From: Mycobacterium sp. MYCO198283
Lineage (GTDB): Bacteria > Actinomycetota > Actinomycetes > Mycobacteriales > Mycobacteriaceae
Length of the DNA: 64,000 nucleotides
Assembly: GCF_021213805.1 (NCBI RefSeq)
Contig: NZ_JAJQJI010000006.1
Coordinates: 62,001 to 126,000 of the forward strand
Reading direction: 5' to 3'
Shown: piece by piece, positions 26,207 to 36,641 of the stretch
How the letters are laid out: each line of letters begins with the position of its first letter
Position numbering within the stretch: the stretch's first letter is position 1
Position numbers and translations under genes: made by a program
Notes under the pieces: model-generated
Database searches by the model: none
Seen by the model: the letters and a program-made list of their open reading frames with translations, nothing else
What the model was told of the DNA's origin: nothing

Positions 26207-27105
26207 CCGGCCTCGGCGGCTACGACGTCGACGCCGGGCGCGGCCAGCACGAATCCGGCCGGCCGAAGCGCAACCCGGTGCCGTCGCTGTTGCGCTCGCT
26301 GCTCACCGATCACCTCGATCCGGGTTACGCTGCCGCCGCCGAACGGCGAGCGCAGTCGGGCCGCACCGGCAACCGGTGGGCCGAACGCGGCTGGCAGGCC
26401 GCCGCCGCGGTCGTCATCGCCGTGGTGTTCGCCGCGGCCGTCGCCCAAGCCCGCACGCTGGCGCCCGGCGACCAGCAGACCAAGGCGGTGCTGGCCGCCA
26501 GTGTGGCCGCCGCGCAACGGCAGGTGGACCAGCTCGCCGGCCGCCGGGCGGCGTTGACCGCCGACACCGACGCCGCGCGCCGCGACCGGCTCGCGAGCGA
26601 CGCCGCCGGCCAGCGGCTGCTCGCCGGCCTCGACGACGTGAGCCTGGCGGCCGCGACGACCGCGGTCACCGGCCCCGGGCTCACCGTCACCCTCACCGAT
26701 CCCGGTGCCTCACCGGATCTGTCCGACGTGTCGAAGCAGCGCACACCGGGCAGCCGGCAGGTGGTGCTCGACCGCGACCTGCAGCTGCTCGCCAACGCGC
26801 TGTGGGCCAGCGGCGCCGAGGCCATCGCGGTCGACGGCGTCCGCGTCGGCCCGAACGTCACGATGCGACAGGCGGGCGGCGCCATCCTCGTCGACAACCA
26901 ACCGGTGACCAGCCCGTACGACGTGGTCGCGATCGGGCCGCCCCGCGGAATGCGCGACGGGCTCGCCGCCACCGGCGGCCTGCGGCGGCTGACCCTGCTC
27001 GGCAACGCCTACGACGTCGGCGTCGCCGTCACCGAGAGCGACGGCCTGACCGTGCCCGCCGGCAACGTTCGCGACGTCGTCCACGCCCGACCGTTGGGAG
27101 GTTGA
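26203..27105 (+). CDS. DUF881 membrane protein (Rv1823-like)
   Basis: A 300-residue protein with one transmembrane segment (AAAVVIAVVFAAAVAQA, near residues 66-84) after a cytosolic, charged N-terminus of about 65 residues. The extracytoplasmic part has a short coiled coil (residues 100-130) and the DUF881 fold (GPGLTVTLTDP; LLANALWASGAEAIAVDG; RVGPNVTMRQAGGAILVDN). The YlxW/YlxX-like group is located near division and cell-wall genes in many Gram-positives, but the function is unknown. It forms a set with the Sbp gene and a second DUF881 gene. Confidence 0.85.
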   Translation: MTGLGGYDVDAGRGQHESGRPKRNPVPSLLRSLLTDHLDPGYAAAAERRAQSGRTGNRWAERGWQAAAAVVIAVVFAAAVAQARTLAPGDQQTKAVLAASVAAAQRQVDQLAGRRAALTADTDAARRDRLASDAAGQRLLAGLDDVSLAAATTAVTGPGLTVTLTDPGASPDLSDVSKQRTPGSRQVVLDRDLQLLANALWASGAEAIAVDGVRVGPNVTMRQAGGAILVDNQPVTSPYDVVAIGPPRGMRDGLAATGGLRRLTLLGNAYDVGVAVTESDGLTVPAGNVRDVVHARPLGG

Positions 27106-27106
27106 C

Positions 27107-27439
27107 GTGATCGGCATCGTCGCGCTGGTGGTGGGCGTCGGGCTGGGGCTGGTGCTGCGGCCCAGCGTGCCCGAGGTGGTGGAGCCATATCTGCCGATCG
27201 CGGTGGTGGCCGCGCTCGACGCGGTGTTCGGCGGGCTGCGCGCCTACCTCGACGGCATCTTCGACTCCAAGGTGTTCGTGGTGTCGTTCGTCTTCAACGT
27301 GCTGGTCGCGGCGCTGATCGTCTACCTCGGCGACCAGCTGGGCGTCGGCACCCAGCTCTCGACGGCGATCGTCGTGGTGCTCGGCATCCGGATCTTCGGC
27401 AACGCGGCCGCGCTGCGCCGCCGGCTGTTCGGGGCCTGA
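27107..27439 (+). CDS. sbp: Small basic membrane protein Sbp (DUF1290)
   Basis: A 110-residue protein with three hydrophobic segments, matching the DUF1290 small-basic-protein family (Rv1824). It starts at a GTG (IGIVALVVGVGLGLVL follows) one base after the upstream stop, and ends 2 bp before the next gene, so the three genes form a tight operon. The function is not established; in Bacillus, sbp sits beside the ylxWX-ftsZ region. Confidence 0.85.
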   Translation: MIGIVALVVGVGLGLVLRPSVPEVVEPYLPIAVVAALDAVFGGLRAYLDGIFDSKVFVVSFVFNVLVAALIVYLGDQLGVGTQLSTAIVVVLGIRIFGNAAALRRRLFGA

Positions 27440-27441
27440 AC

Positions 27442-28221
27442 GTGTCCGACGAACGCCGCCACCCCGGGCACGGCCGCCACGAGTTGCCGGCCGATACACC
27501 GCAGGAGGCGACGCCGGAGCCGGCGCGGCGCCGATCCCGGGTGGGGTTCGGCACGCTCGCGGTGCTGCTGTGCCTGCTGCTCGGCGTGGCCATCGTGACG
27601 CAGGTCCGGGAGAACGAGTCGGCCGACGGGCTGGACGACGCCCGGCCGGCCGACCTGGTGGTGCTGCTCGATTCGCTGCGGCAGCGTGAGGCGACGCTGA
27701 CCGGTGAGATCACCGCCCTGCAGAGCACCCTGGACGCGCTGCGATCGTCGGGTTCGGACGATCAGGCCGCCGTCCGGGACGCCGAGGCCCGGCTGGCGGC
27801 GCTGTCGATCCTGGTGGGCACCGTCGGCGCCACCGGTCCGGGCATCACCGTCACCATCGCCGACCCGGCGACGGGCGTCGCGCCCGAGACCATGCTCGAC
27901 GTCGTCAACGAGCTGCGCGCCGCCGGCGCGGAGGCCATGGAGATCCGCACGGCCGGACCGGCCGTCCGCGTCGGCGTCGACACCTGGTTCGTCGGCAGCC
28001 CGGGCGCGCTGGTGGTCGACGACCGGCCGCTTGCAGCGCCGTACACCGTTGTCGCCATTGGTGATCCGCCGACCCTGGCGGCCGCGATGAACATCCCCGG
28101 CGGCGCGATCGACAGTATCGAGCGGGTGGGCGGCGTCGTGACCGTCAGCCAGTCCGACCGGGTGGACGTCACCGCCTTGCGGCAACCGAAACAGCGCCAA
28201 TACGCTCAGCCGGTCAAGTGA
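27442..28221 (+). CDS. DUF881 membrane protein (Rv1825-like)
   Basis: A 259-residue protein with a positively charged N-terminus, one transmembrane helix (FGTLAVLLCLLLGVAIV, about residues 37-53) and a coiled coil near 70-100 (LDSLRQREATLTGEITALQ). The DUF881 domain follows: TGPGITVTIADP, VVNELRAAGAEAMEIRTAG and GALVVDDRPLAAPYTVVAI. It is a diverged paralogue of the gene at 26203; the two flank Sbp. GTG start at 27442. Confidence 0.87.
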   Translation: MSDERRHPGHGRHELPADTPQEATPEPARRRSRVGFGTLAVLLCLLLGVAIVTQVRENESADGLDDARPADLVVLLDSLRQREATLTGEITALQSTLDALRSSGSDDQAAVRDAEARLAALSILVGTVGATGPGITVTIADPATGVAPETMLDVVNELRAAGAEAMEIRTAGPAVRVGVDTWFVGSPGALVVDDRPLAAPYTVVAIGDPPTLAAAMNIPGGAIDSIERVGGVVTVSQSDRVDVTALRQPKQRQYAQPVK

Positions 28222-28255
28222 GCGGATCGCGACCGAGGAAAGAAGTAGGACACCA

Positions 28256-28651
28256 GTGAGCGAAATCCCGTCCGACCTGCGCTACACCGAGGAGCACGAG
28301 TGGGTGCAGCGCACCGGGTCCGACACCGTGCGCGTGGGGATCACCGACTACGCGCAGGCCGCCCTCGGCGACGTGGTGTATGTCCAGCTGCCCGACGTCG
28401 GGTCGGACGTGACGGCAGGGGAGTCCTTCGGCGAGGTGGAGTCCACGAAATCGGTCTCCGATCTGTACGCCCCGGTGTCGGCGAAAGTCGTTGCGGTGAA
28501 CGAGGATCTGGAGGGCGATCCGGCCCTGGTCAACTCCGAGCCGTACGGCGGCGGGTGGCTGGTGGAGCTGCAGGCCGACGCCGCGACGCTGGACGAGAGC
28601 GTCGGCGCCCTGCTCGACGCGGCCGCTTACCGAGATTCCGTCGGGGACTGA
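28256..28651 (+). CDS. gcvH: Glycine cleavage system H protein
   Basis: A 131-residue lipoyl carrier protein. The lipoylation site is Lys65 in GEVESTKSVSDLY, inside a complete H-protein fold starting at RYTEEHEWV. It shuttles the aminomethyl group from the P protein (GcvP at 31688) to the T protein and reducing equivalents to the L protein. The start is GTG at 28256 with AGGA upstream. Confidence 0.97.
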   Translation: MSEIPSDLRYTEEHEWVQRTGSDTVRVGITDYAQAALGDVVYVQLPDVGSDVTAGESFGEVESTKSVSDLYAPVSAKVVAVNEDLEGDPALVNSEPYGGGWLVELQADAATLDESVGALLDAAAYRDSVGD

Positions 28652-28659
28652 GGGGTTGC

Positions 28660-28665
28660 TAGGGT
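28660..28665 (+). promoter_or_regulatory. Candidate -10 element for garA
   Basis: TAGGGT lies 146 bp upstream of the garA GTG (28812), leaving a 5' leader of about 140 nt. No -35 consensus is clear, which is usual for mycobacterial promoters. The leader holds no ORF or hairpin that I can support. Confidence 0.4.
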
Positions 28666-28811
28666 GCGGAGAACCCAACCGGGGAACCTGATCGGTACCG
28701 GCCGGACCCAAGACGTGCGACCGCGCGGTACGGTCGTAGGCACGATCTGGGCATCACCGGGCCAGCAGCGGACGAGCACGAGCCGCCACAGCAGCCACGA
28801 AGGAGCAGCGG

Positions 28812-29288
28812 GTGACCGATAAGGACACGAATTCTGCGGCCGACCAGTCTGACGACGTGACGGTGGAGACCACCTCGGTCTTCCGCGCCGATTTCCTCAA
28901 CGAGCTCGACGCGCCCGCCGCCGGGAGCAGCGAGGGGCCGGTGTCCGGGGTCGAGTCGCTGCCCACCGGGTCGGCGCTGCTGGTCGTCAAGCGCGGACCG
29001 AACGCCGGGTCGCGGTTCCTGCTCGACCAGGAGACCACCTCGGCGGGCCGCCATCCCGACAGCGACATCTTCCTCGACGACGTCACCGTCAGCCGCCGCC
29101 ATGCCGAGTTCCGGCTCGAGAACGGCGAATTCCAGGTCGTCGACGTGGGCAGCCTCAACGGCACGTACGTCAACCGGGAGCCGGTCGACTCGGCGGTGCT
29201 CGCCAACGGCGACGAGGTGCAGATCGGCAAGTTCCGGCTGGTGTTCCTCACCGGCCCGAAATCAGGCGATTCCGACTCCGGGACCTGA
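28812..29288 (+). CDS. garA: FHA-domain regulator GarA
   Basis: A 158-residue protein with the regulatory N-terminal motif ETTSV (Glu19-Val23), whose two threonines are phosphorylated by PknG and PknB in mycobacteria, and a C-terminal FHA domain. The FHA signature GRHPDSDIFLDD, SRRHAEF, and SLNGTYVN are all present. Unphosphorylated GarA binds and regulates 2-oxoglutarate decarboxylase/dehydrogenase and glutamate enzymes, controlling carbon and nitrogen flow. The start is GTG at 28812 with AAGGAG upstream. Confidence 0.97.
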   Translation: MTDKDTNSAADQSDDVTVETTSVFRADFLNELDAPAAGSSEGPVSGVESLPTGSALLVVKRGPNAGSRFLLDQETTSAGRHPDSDIFLDDVTVSRRHAEFRLENGEFQVVDVGSLNGTYVNREPVDSAVLANGDEVQIGKFRLVFLTGPKSGDSDSGT

Positions 29289-29291
29289 GCT

Positions 29292-29999
29292 GTGACCGCC
29301 CCGGACTCCTCCGCGCTGCCGGGGATGTCCATCGGAGCGGTGCTCGACCTGCTTCGCCCCGACTTCCCCGACGTCACCATCTCCAAGATCCGCTTCCTGG
29401 AAGCGGAGGGGCTGGTGACGCCGCAGCGCAGCCCGTCGGGGTACCGCCGATTCACCGCCGCGGATTGCGCGCGGCTGCGCTACATCCTGACCGCACAGCG
29501 CGACCACTACCTGCCGCTGAAGGTGATCAAGGCGCAGCTGGACGCCCAGCCCGACGGTGAGCTGCCGGCAGCGGCGTTCCCGGCGCCGCGGCTGGCGGTC
29601 GCCGGTCAGGACGGCCCGGCGACGGCGGCGCCGGCGCAGGTCCGGCTGTCGCGGGAGGATGTGCTCGCCCGCTCCGGTGTGGGCGAGGAGCTGCTCACCG
29701 CGCTTGTCAAGGCCGGCGTCATCACCACCGGCCCGGGCGGCTTCTTCGACGAGCACGCCGTCGTCGTCGCCCAGTGCGCCGCTGCGCTCGGCGACCACGG
29801 CGTCGAGCCGCGGCACCTGCGGGCGTTCCGGTCGGCCGCCGACCGGCAGTCGGACCTGATCGCGCAGATCGTGGGCCCCGTCGAAAAGGCCGGCGCCCAC
29901 GACCGTGCGGCCGAGCTGGCGCGCGAGATCGCGGCGCTGGCGATCACGCTGCACACCGCGCTGGTCAAGTCGGCGGTCCGCGACGCATCCAGGCGCTGA
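29292..29999 (+). CDS. MerR-family regulator (Rv1828-like)
   Basis: A 235-residue regulator. The N-terminal winged helix-turn-helix (residues 10-80) shows MerR features: [24 protein letters not shown] with the wing [13 protein letters not shown] central linker and a C-terminal domain of unknown ligand follow. It starts 3 bp after garA, so is probably co-transcribed. Orthologues of Rv1828 bind a palindromic operator as a dimer; the targets are unclear. Confidence 0.87.
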   Translation: MTAPDSSALPGMSIGAVLDLLRPDFPDVTISKIRFLEAEGLVTPQRSPSGYRRFTAADCARLRYILTAQRDHYLPLKVIKAQLDAQPDGELPAAAFPAPRLAVAGQDGPATAAPAQVRLSREDVLARSGVGEELLTALVKAGVITTGPGGFFDEHAVVVAQCAAALGDHGVEPRHLRAFRSAADRQSDLIAQIVGPVEKAGAHDRAAELAREIAALAITLHTALVKSAVRDASRR

Positions 30000-30081
30000 G
30001 GACTAGACTCGGCCGCGACGACATCGTCGATGTCGGGTCCCGCAGGGGACAGCTGCACCATCCCGTGGAGGGCACATACAC

Positions 30082-30579
30082 ATGGGTGAGGTTCGCGTCG
30101 TCGGAATCCGCGTCGAGCAGCCGCAGAATCAGCCGGTGCTGCTGTTGCGCGAGTCCAATGGCGACCGCTACCTGCCGATCTGGATCGGGCAGTCGGAGGC
30201 GGCGGCGATCGCCCTGGAGCAGCAGGGCGTCGAGCCGGCACGGCCGCTCACCCACGATTTGATCCGCGATGTGATTGCGGCACTGGGCCATTCGCTCAAA
30301 GAAGTGCGGATCGTCGACCTCCAGGAGGGCACCTTCTACGCCGACCTCATCTTCGACCGCGACATCAAGGTGTCGGCGCGGCCGTCGGATTCGGTGGCCA
30401 TCGCGCTGCGGGTCGGGGTGCCGATCTACGTCGAGGAGGCGGTGCTCGCCGAGGCCGGGCTGATCATCCCCGACGAAGGTGACGACGACGCCACCGGCGG
30501 AGCGGTCCGCGAGGACGAGGTCGAGAAGTTCAAGGAGTTCCTCGACAGCGTCTCCCCGGACGACTTCAAGGCGACCTGA
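30082..30579 (+). CDS. Bifunctional nuclease family protein (DUF151, Rv1829-like)
   Basis: A 165-residue DUF151 protein. Conserved stretches include LLLRESNGDRYLPIWIGQSE, EQQGVEPARPLTHDLI, and FDRDIKVSARPSDSVAIALR, the family signature. Members have been reported as nucleases, but the active-site residues are not certain here. A TAGACT -10-like element at 30004-30009 precedes it, leaving a leader of about 65 nt. The ATG at 30082 follows GTGGAGGG. Confidence 0.88.
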   Translation: MGEVRVVGIRVEQPQNQPVLLLRESNGDRYLPIWIGQSEAAAIALEQQGVEPARPLTHDLIRDVIAALGHSLKEVRIVDLQEGTFYADLIFDRDIKVSARPSDSVAIALRVGVPIYVEEAVLAEAGLIIPDEGDDDATGGAVREDEVEKFKEFLDSVSPDDFKAT

Positions 30580-30795
30580 TCGTGGCTCGACCCGCTGTGT
30601 CACGGATGCGTCTCAACTTGATCCGAGCACTCCGACACGCGGGCGGGTCGTCGTCCACTCGGGCCGTCGGCGGCGATACTTTCCCTCGCAGCGGCAATCG
30701 CGGGCAGGTCGACAAGCGTATGCTCGAACGACTCGGGCTCTGACCTTGCGCATCGGGGCGGCGTTGTACCAGCGCAACAGGCGAGAGGAAGCACA

Positions 30796-31401
30796 GTGGG
30801 CGAGCAGCCACGGCAGGAGCAGCTAGACCTCACCGGTTCGATGGATGCTTCCGCAGGTGAACCCGTGCAGGCGGGCCTGTTCCCCGACGAGACGCTGCCC
30901 GACGAGCTGATCGGCTACCGCGGGCCCAGCGCCTGCCAGATCGCCGGCATCACCTACCGCCAACTCGACTACTGGGCGCGCACGTCGCTGGTGGTGCCGT
31001 CGATCCGCGGCGCCGCCGGATCCGGCAGCCAGCGGCTGTACTCGTTCAAGGACATCCTCGTCCTCAAGATCGTCAAGCGGCTGCTCGACACCGGCATCTC
31101 ACTGCAGAACATCCGCGTCGCCGTCGACCACCTCCGCCAGCGCGGCGTCGAGGACCTCGCCCACATCACGCTGTTCTCCGACGGCACCACCGTCTACGAG
31201 TGCACCTCCGCCGAGGAGGTTGTCGACCTGCTGCAGGGCGGCCAGGGCGTCTTCGGCATCGCCGTGTCCGGCGCCATGCGGGAACTCACCGGCGCCATCG
31301 CCGACTTCCCGGGCGAGCGGGCCGACGGCGGCGAGGCGATCGCCGCACCCGAGGACGAGCTGGCGAGCCGGCGCAAGCACCGCGACCGCAAGATCGGCTG
31401 A
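30796..31401 (+). CDS. resR: MerR-family regulator ResR (Rv1830-like)
   Basis: A 201-residue MerR-type protein with the helix-turn-helix around [18 protein letters not shown] (residues 43-60) and the wing [19 protein letters not shown]. The C-terminal part is helical and acidic. The orthologue in M. tuberculosis is linked to antibiotic resilience and regulates growth and division genes. The GTG at 30796 ([16 protein letters not shown]) has GAGAGGAAG upstream. A terminator follows within 2 bp of the stop, separating it from the glycine riboswitch. Confidence 0.9.
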   Translation: MGEQPRQEQLDLTGSMDASAGEPVQAGLFPDETLPDELIGYRGPSACQIAGITYRQLDYWARTSLVVPSIRGAAGSGSQRLYSFKDILVLKIVKRLLDTGISLQNIRVAVDHLRQRGVEDLAHITLFSDGTTVYECTSAEEVVDLLQGGQGVFGIAVSGAMRELTGAIADFPGERADGGEAIAAPEDELASRRKHRDRKIG

Positions 31402-31402
31402 A

Positions 31403-31419
31403 CCCGCCCGCGGGGCGGG
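31403..31419 (+). terminator. Rho-independent-type terminator after resR
   Basis: CCCGCCC-GCG-GGGCGGG, a perfect 7-bp GC stem with a 3-base loop, lies 1 bp after the resR stop. It is followed by TAAACT, which may be the next promoter's -10, rather than a U-tract. Confidence 0.7.
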
Positions 31420-31425
31420 TAAACT
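31420..31425 (+). promoter_or_regulatory. Candidate -10 for the glycine riboswitch-gcvP transcript
   Basis: TAAACT ends 7 bp before the first base of aptamer I (31433), a spacing that places transcription start at the beginning of the riboswitch. Confidence 0.6.
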
Positions 31426-31432
31426 CGGACGT

Positions 31433-31645
31433 GCATCGCTTCTGAGCGGGAGAGTTCCGTGGCCGCCAGCCGCGGACGCCGAAGGAGCAACACCTCTCCG
31501 TCAACCTCTCAGGCCCCCGGACCGCACAGGACTCCGATGCCTCTGGAAAGCGGCGGCCCGGCACGGGCCCGCCCGCCCATGGGGAAAGGCCCGCAGCGCG
31601 CGGGCTGAATCTCTCAGGCACCCGGTTGCGGGTCGACGACAGAGG
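31433..31645 (+). ncRNA. Tandem glycine riboswitch controlling gcvP
   Basis: Two aptamers are visible. Aptamer I (31433-31540) has the P1 helix GCATCG (31433-31438)/CGATGC (31535-31540), GGGAGAG, GCCGAAGGAGCAA and CCTCTCAGGC. Aptamer II (31540-31645) has P1 CCTCTG/CAGAGG (31640-31645), GGGGAAAGGCCC and AATCTCTCAGGCACC. These are the conserved glycine-binding cores (CCGAAGG...; CUCUCAGG). Glycine binding normally turns on the glycine-cleavage genes, letting the cell use excess glycine. Downstream, GAGGAACC (31648-31655) pairs with GGTTCCTC (31664-31671) as the likely expression platform. Confidence 0.95.
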
Positions 31646-31647
31646 GG

Positions 31648-31671
31648 GAGGAACCCCGTCGACGGTTCCTC
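31648..31671 (+). promoter_or_regulatory. Expression-platform hairpin of the glycine riboswitch
   Basis: An 8-bp perfect stem (GAGGAACC/GGTTCCTC) with an 8-nt loop starts 3 bases after aptamer II and ends 6 bases before the gcvP ribosome site (TAGGAGA, 31677-31683). It overlaps the purine-rich sequence that follows P1 of aptamer II, so alternative pairing with P1 is possible. Whether it works by termination or by translation is not clear. Confidence 0.6.
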
Positions 31672-31687
31672 ACGCCTAGGAGATCCG

Positions 31688-34549
<2,862 letters not shown>

Positions 34550-34558
34550 CTGCGACAG

Positions 34559-36556
34559 CTACGCCAGCAGCTCCGCCACCGCCGCGGCGAGTTCGGGGGA
34601 GTCGGCAGCGGGCACGTTGCGGTACTGGCCGCCGGACGCCTGGGCGACGGCCTCCCAGGTGGGCCGGTCGGGGTCGGCGCCGATGTCGATGACGTTGACG
34701 GCGACGGGCCGCGCGGGATCGACCGCGCCGCGGATGTAATCCTGCAGGCCCGGGCCGTCGAGGGTGCGGTCGGTGTGTGGGCCGGCGGTGATCACCAGCA
34801 CCGAATTCGGTTGGTTCGGACGGAAATTGGTGACGGCCTCGCCGTAGGCCAGTCGCAGGGTGGTGAAGGACACTGCGCCGTCCGATGTCGGCGCCAGCCC
34901 GTTCAGCGCGTTGGTGAGTGCTTCCCCGGGCGGGCCGGTGGGGACGACCGAGCCGCCCTGCGTGCCGTTGAACGTCCACAGCCCGATCGCCGCGTTCGGC
35001 GCCAGCGCCGCGAGCCGATCGCGCACCGCCGCGGCGGCACCGGCCAGCTGCGGCATCGAGGTGTCGAGCATGATCGTCGCGGCCGGCGCGGCGGTCGGGG
35101 CGGCCGTGGCCGCGTCGGCCAGCGCCACCCGCACCGCGTTGTCGCCGATCTGCAGCGGCGGCGCCAGCGGCGCGAAGGTCGTCACTTCGCTGCTGGGCAG
35201 TGCCCCGACGTCGGTGCGGAACCCCGCGCCCGCCAACTCCTTCAGCTGGTCGGGCTGACGCAGGAACTGCGAGAACGCGTTCGCGCTCTCCCGCTGCTCG
35301 GTCGAGAGCCAGTCGCCGTTCAGCTCGGCGGTGGGGTAGTCGGCGGTCGGGACGTCGCCGTTGGGCAGCCACGACGCCAGTCGCTGTCCGGCGTCGGGCA
35401 CATTGGCGGCTCGCTGGTAGAGCTGCTGCTCGGTGACGACGACGGCGTGGGCGGGGCTGGTCGCCGGGGCGCCGGCGAGCAGCGCATCGATGGCCGTGCC
35501 GAGGGTGTCGTCGGCAAGGTCGGGCTGCCCGGCCCGCAGGGCCGACACGGCGCCCAGGCCCGCGGTCGCGGGCGCACCCGGCGGCGCCGACGCGGCCGCG
35601 ACCGCCTCGGCGGCGAGGTAGGACGCGTCGGCCGAACCGGCCGTCGGCAGCGCGAGCCGCAGCGACCCCCAGCCGGGCAGGTTGAGTGCGTCCAGCGCGG
35701 TCGGGTTGGTCTGCAGCCCCGGCAGGCCGCCCCACCCCTGCTGCGTCAGCGCGTCGCGCAGCTCGGGCCGCACCGCGACGACGACGGGGCTGGTGACCAG
35801 CGAGCGGCTGTTGCCGACTGCCTGGTCACCCGCGATGGCCTCCAGCCGGGCCGTCGACACCGAGCTCGCGGGCACCCACAGCGCCGGGCGCTCGCCGAGC
35901 TCGGCGGGCCACGTTCCGGCGAAGCCGCCGACCACCGCATTCGAGTCGGCGGCCGCGACGGTGACGTTGGGGCAGTGGTCTCCCACCGGTCCGGCCGTCT
36001 CGTTGAAGCGTTGCGCGAAGCGGCCGATCTCCTCGGCGATCGACGGATCGGCCACCACGCGCACCGCGACGTCGCCGGCGACACACCGCTCCGCAGCGGT
36101 ACCCGAGCGGTCCGACAGCGCGTCGCCGAGGAACCGCCACACGATGAATCCCGCAACCACCACCACCACGGTGACCAGCGCGACGATCACGCCGCGGCTC
36201 ACCCCGCGCCGGCCCGCCGCCACGGTGCGGTGGCTGCCGGTCCACTCGTCGGCGACCCGGTGCCCGCCGGTGGCCGTGAGCCCGGAGGTGAGGTCGTCGG
36301 GCTCATCGGCATCCGACGGCTCCGCAGGCTCGGGTCGATAGGGCTCGGGGGGATAGGGCTCGGCGCTCCGGTCGTCGTCGTCGCCGTAGGCGCTCCGGTC
36401 GTCGTAGTCGCCGTAGGGCCCCTCGCCGAACGGCGTGCGGTAGTCCGGCTCGTCCGGCCGACGCCCGCGGGGACGTGGGGGAGGCGGATCGGCGGGGCGG
36501 CCGCCGCCGACCGGGTCGTCCTGATCGTCGGGGTCGGGAATGCTGTGCTTACCCAT
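34559..36556 (-). CDS. Von Willebrand factor A-domain membrane protein (Rv1836c-like)
   Basis: A 665-residue protein. The N-terminal about 150 residues are cytosolic, acidic and arginine-rich, with a single transmembrane helix (VIVALVTVVVVVAGFIVW, near 168-185). The outer part has a solute-binding-like domain (CPNVTVAAADSNAVVGGF) and a C-terminal VWA domain with a MIDAS-like start TIMLDTSMPQL. Rv1836c orthologues are conserved in mycobacteria but of unknown function. The ATG at 36556 (MGKHSIPDPDD) was chosen over a GTG at 36616 because this N-terminus matches the MGRHSxPDP-type start in this family. Confidence 0.85.
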   Translation of the reverse strand: MGKHSIPDPDDQDDPVGGGRPADPPPPRPRGRRPDEPDYRTPFGEGPYGDYDDRSAYGDDDDRSAEPYPPEPYRPEPAEPSDADEPDDLTSGLTATGGHRVADEWTGSHRTVAAGRRGVSRGVIVALVTVVVVVAGFIVWRFLGDALSDRSGTAAERCVAGDVAVRVVADPSIAEEIGRFAQRFNETAGPVGDHCPNVTVAAADSNAVVGGFAGTWPAELGERPALWVPASSVSTARLEAIAGDQAVGNSRSLVTSPVVVAVRPELRDALTQQGWGGLPGLQTNPTALDALNLPGWGSLRLALPTAGSADASYLAAEAVAAASAPPGAPATAGLGAVSALRAGQPDLADDTLGTAIDALLAGAPATSPAHAVVVTEQQLYQRAANVPDAGQRLASWLPNGDVPTADYPTAELNGDWLSTEQRESANAFSQFLRQPDQLKELAGAGFRTDVGALPSSEVTTFAPLAPPLQIGDNAVRVALADAATAAPTAAPAATIMLDTSMPQLAGAAAAVRDRLAALAPNAAIGLWTFNGTQGGSVVPTGPPGEALTNALNGLAPTSDGAVSFTTLRLAYGEAVTNFRPNQPNSVLVITAGPHTDRTLDGPGLQDYIRGAVDPARPVAVNVIDIGADPDRPTWEAVAQASGGQYRNVPAADSPELAAAVAELLA

Positions 36557-36641
36557 GCCCGATCCTCGACTTCCCGTGTCGCCGCTGCTTTTTCGCCGTC
36601 GCCGAATTGTAGTCACCCGCGGGGGCGACCACGTTCGGCGA

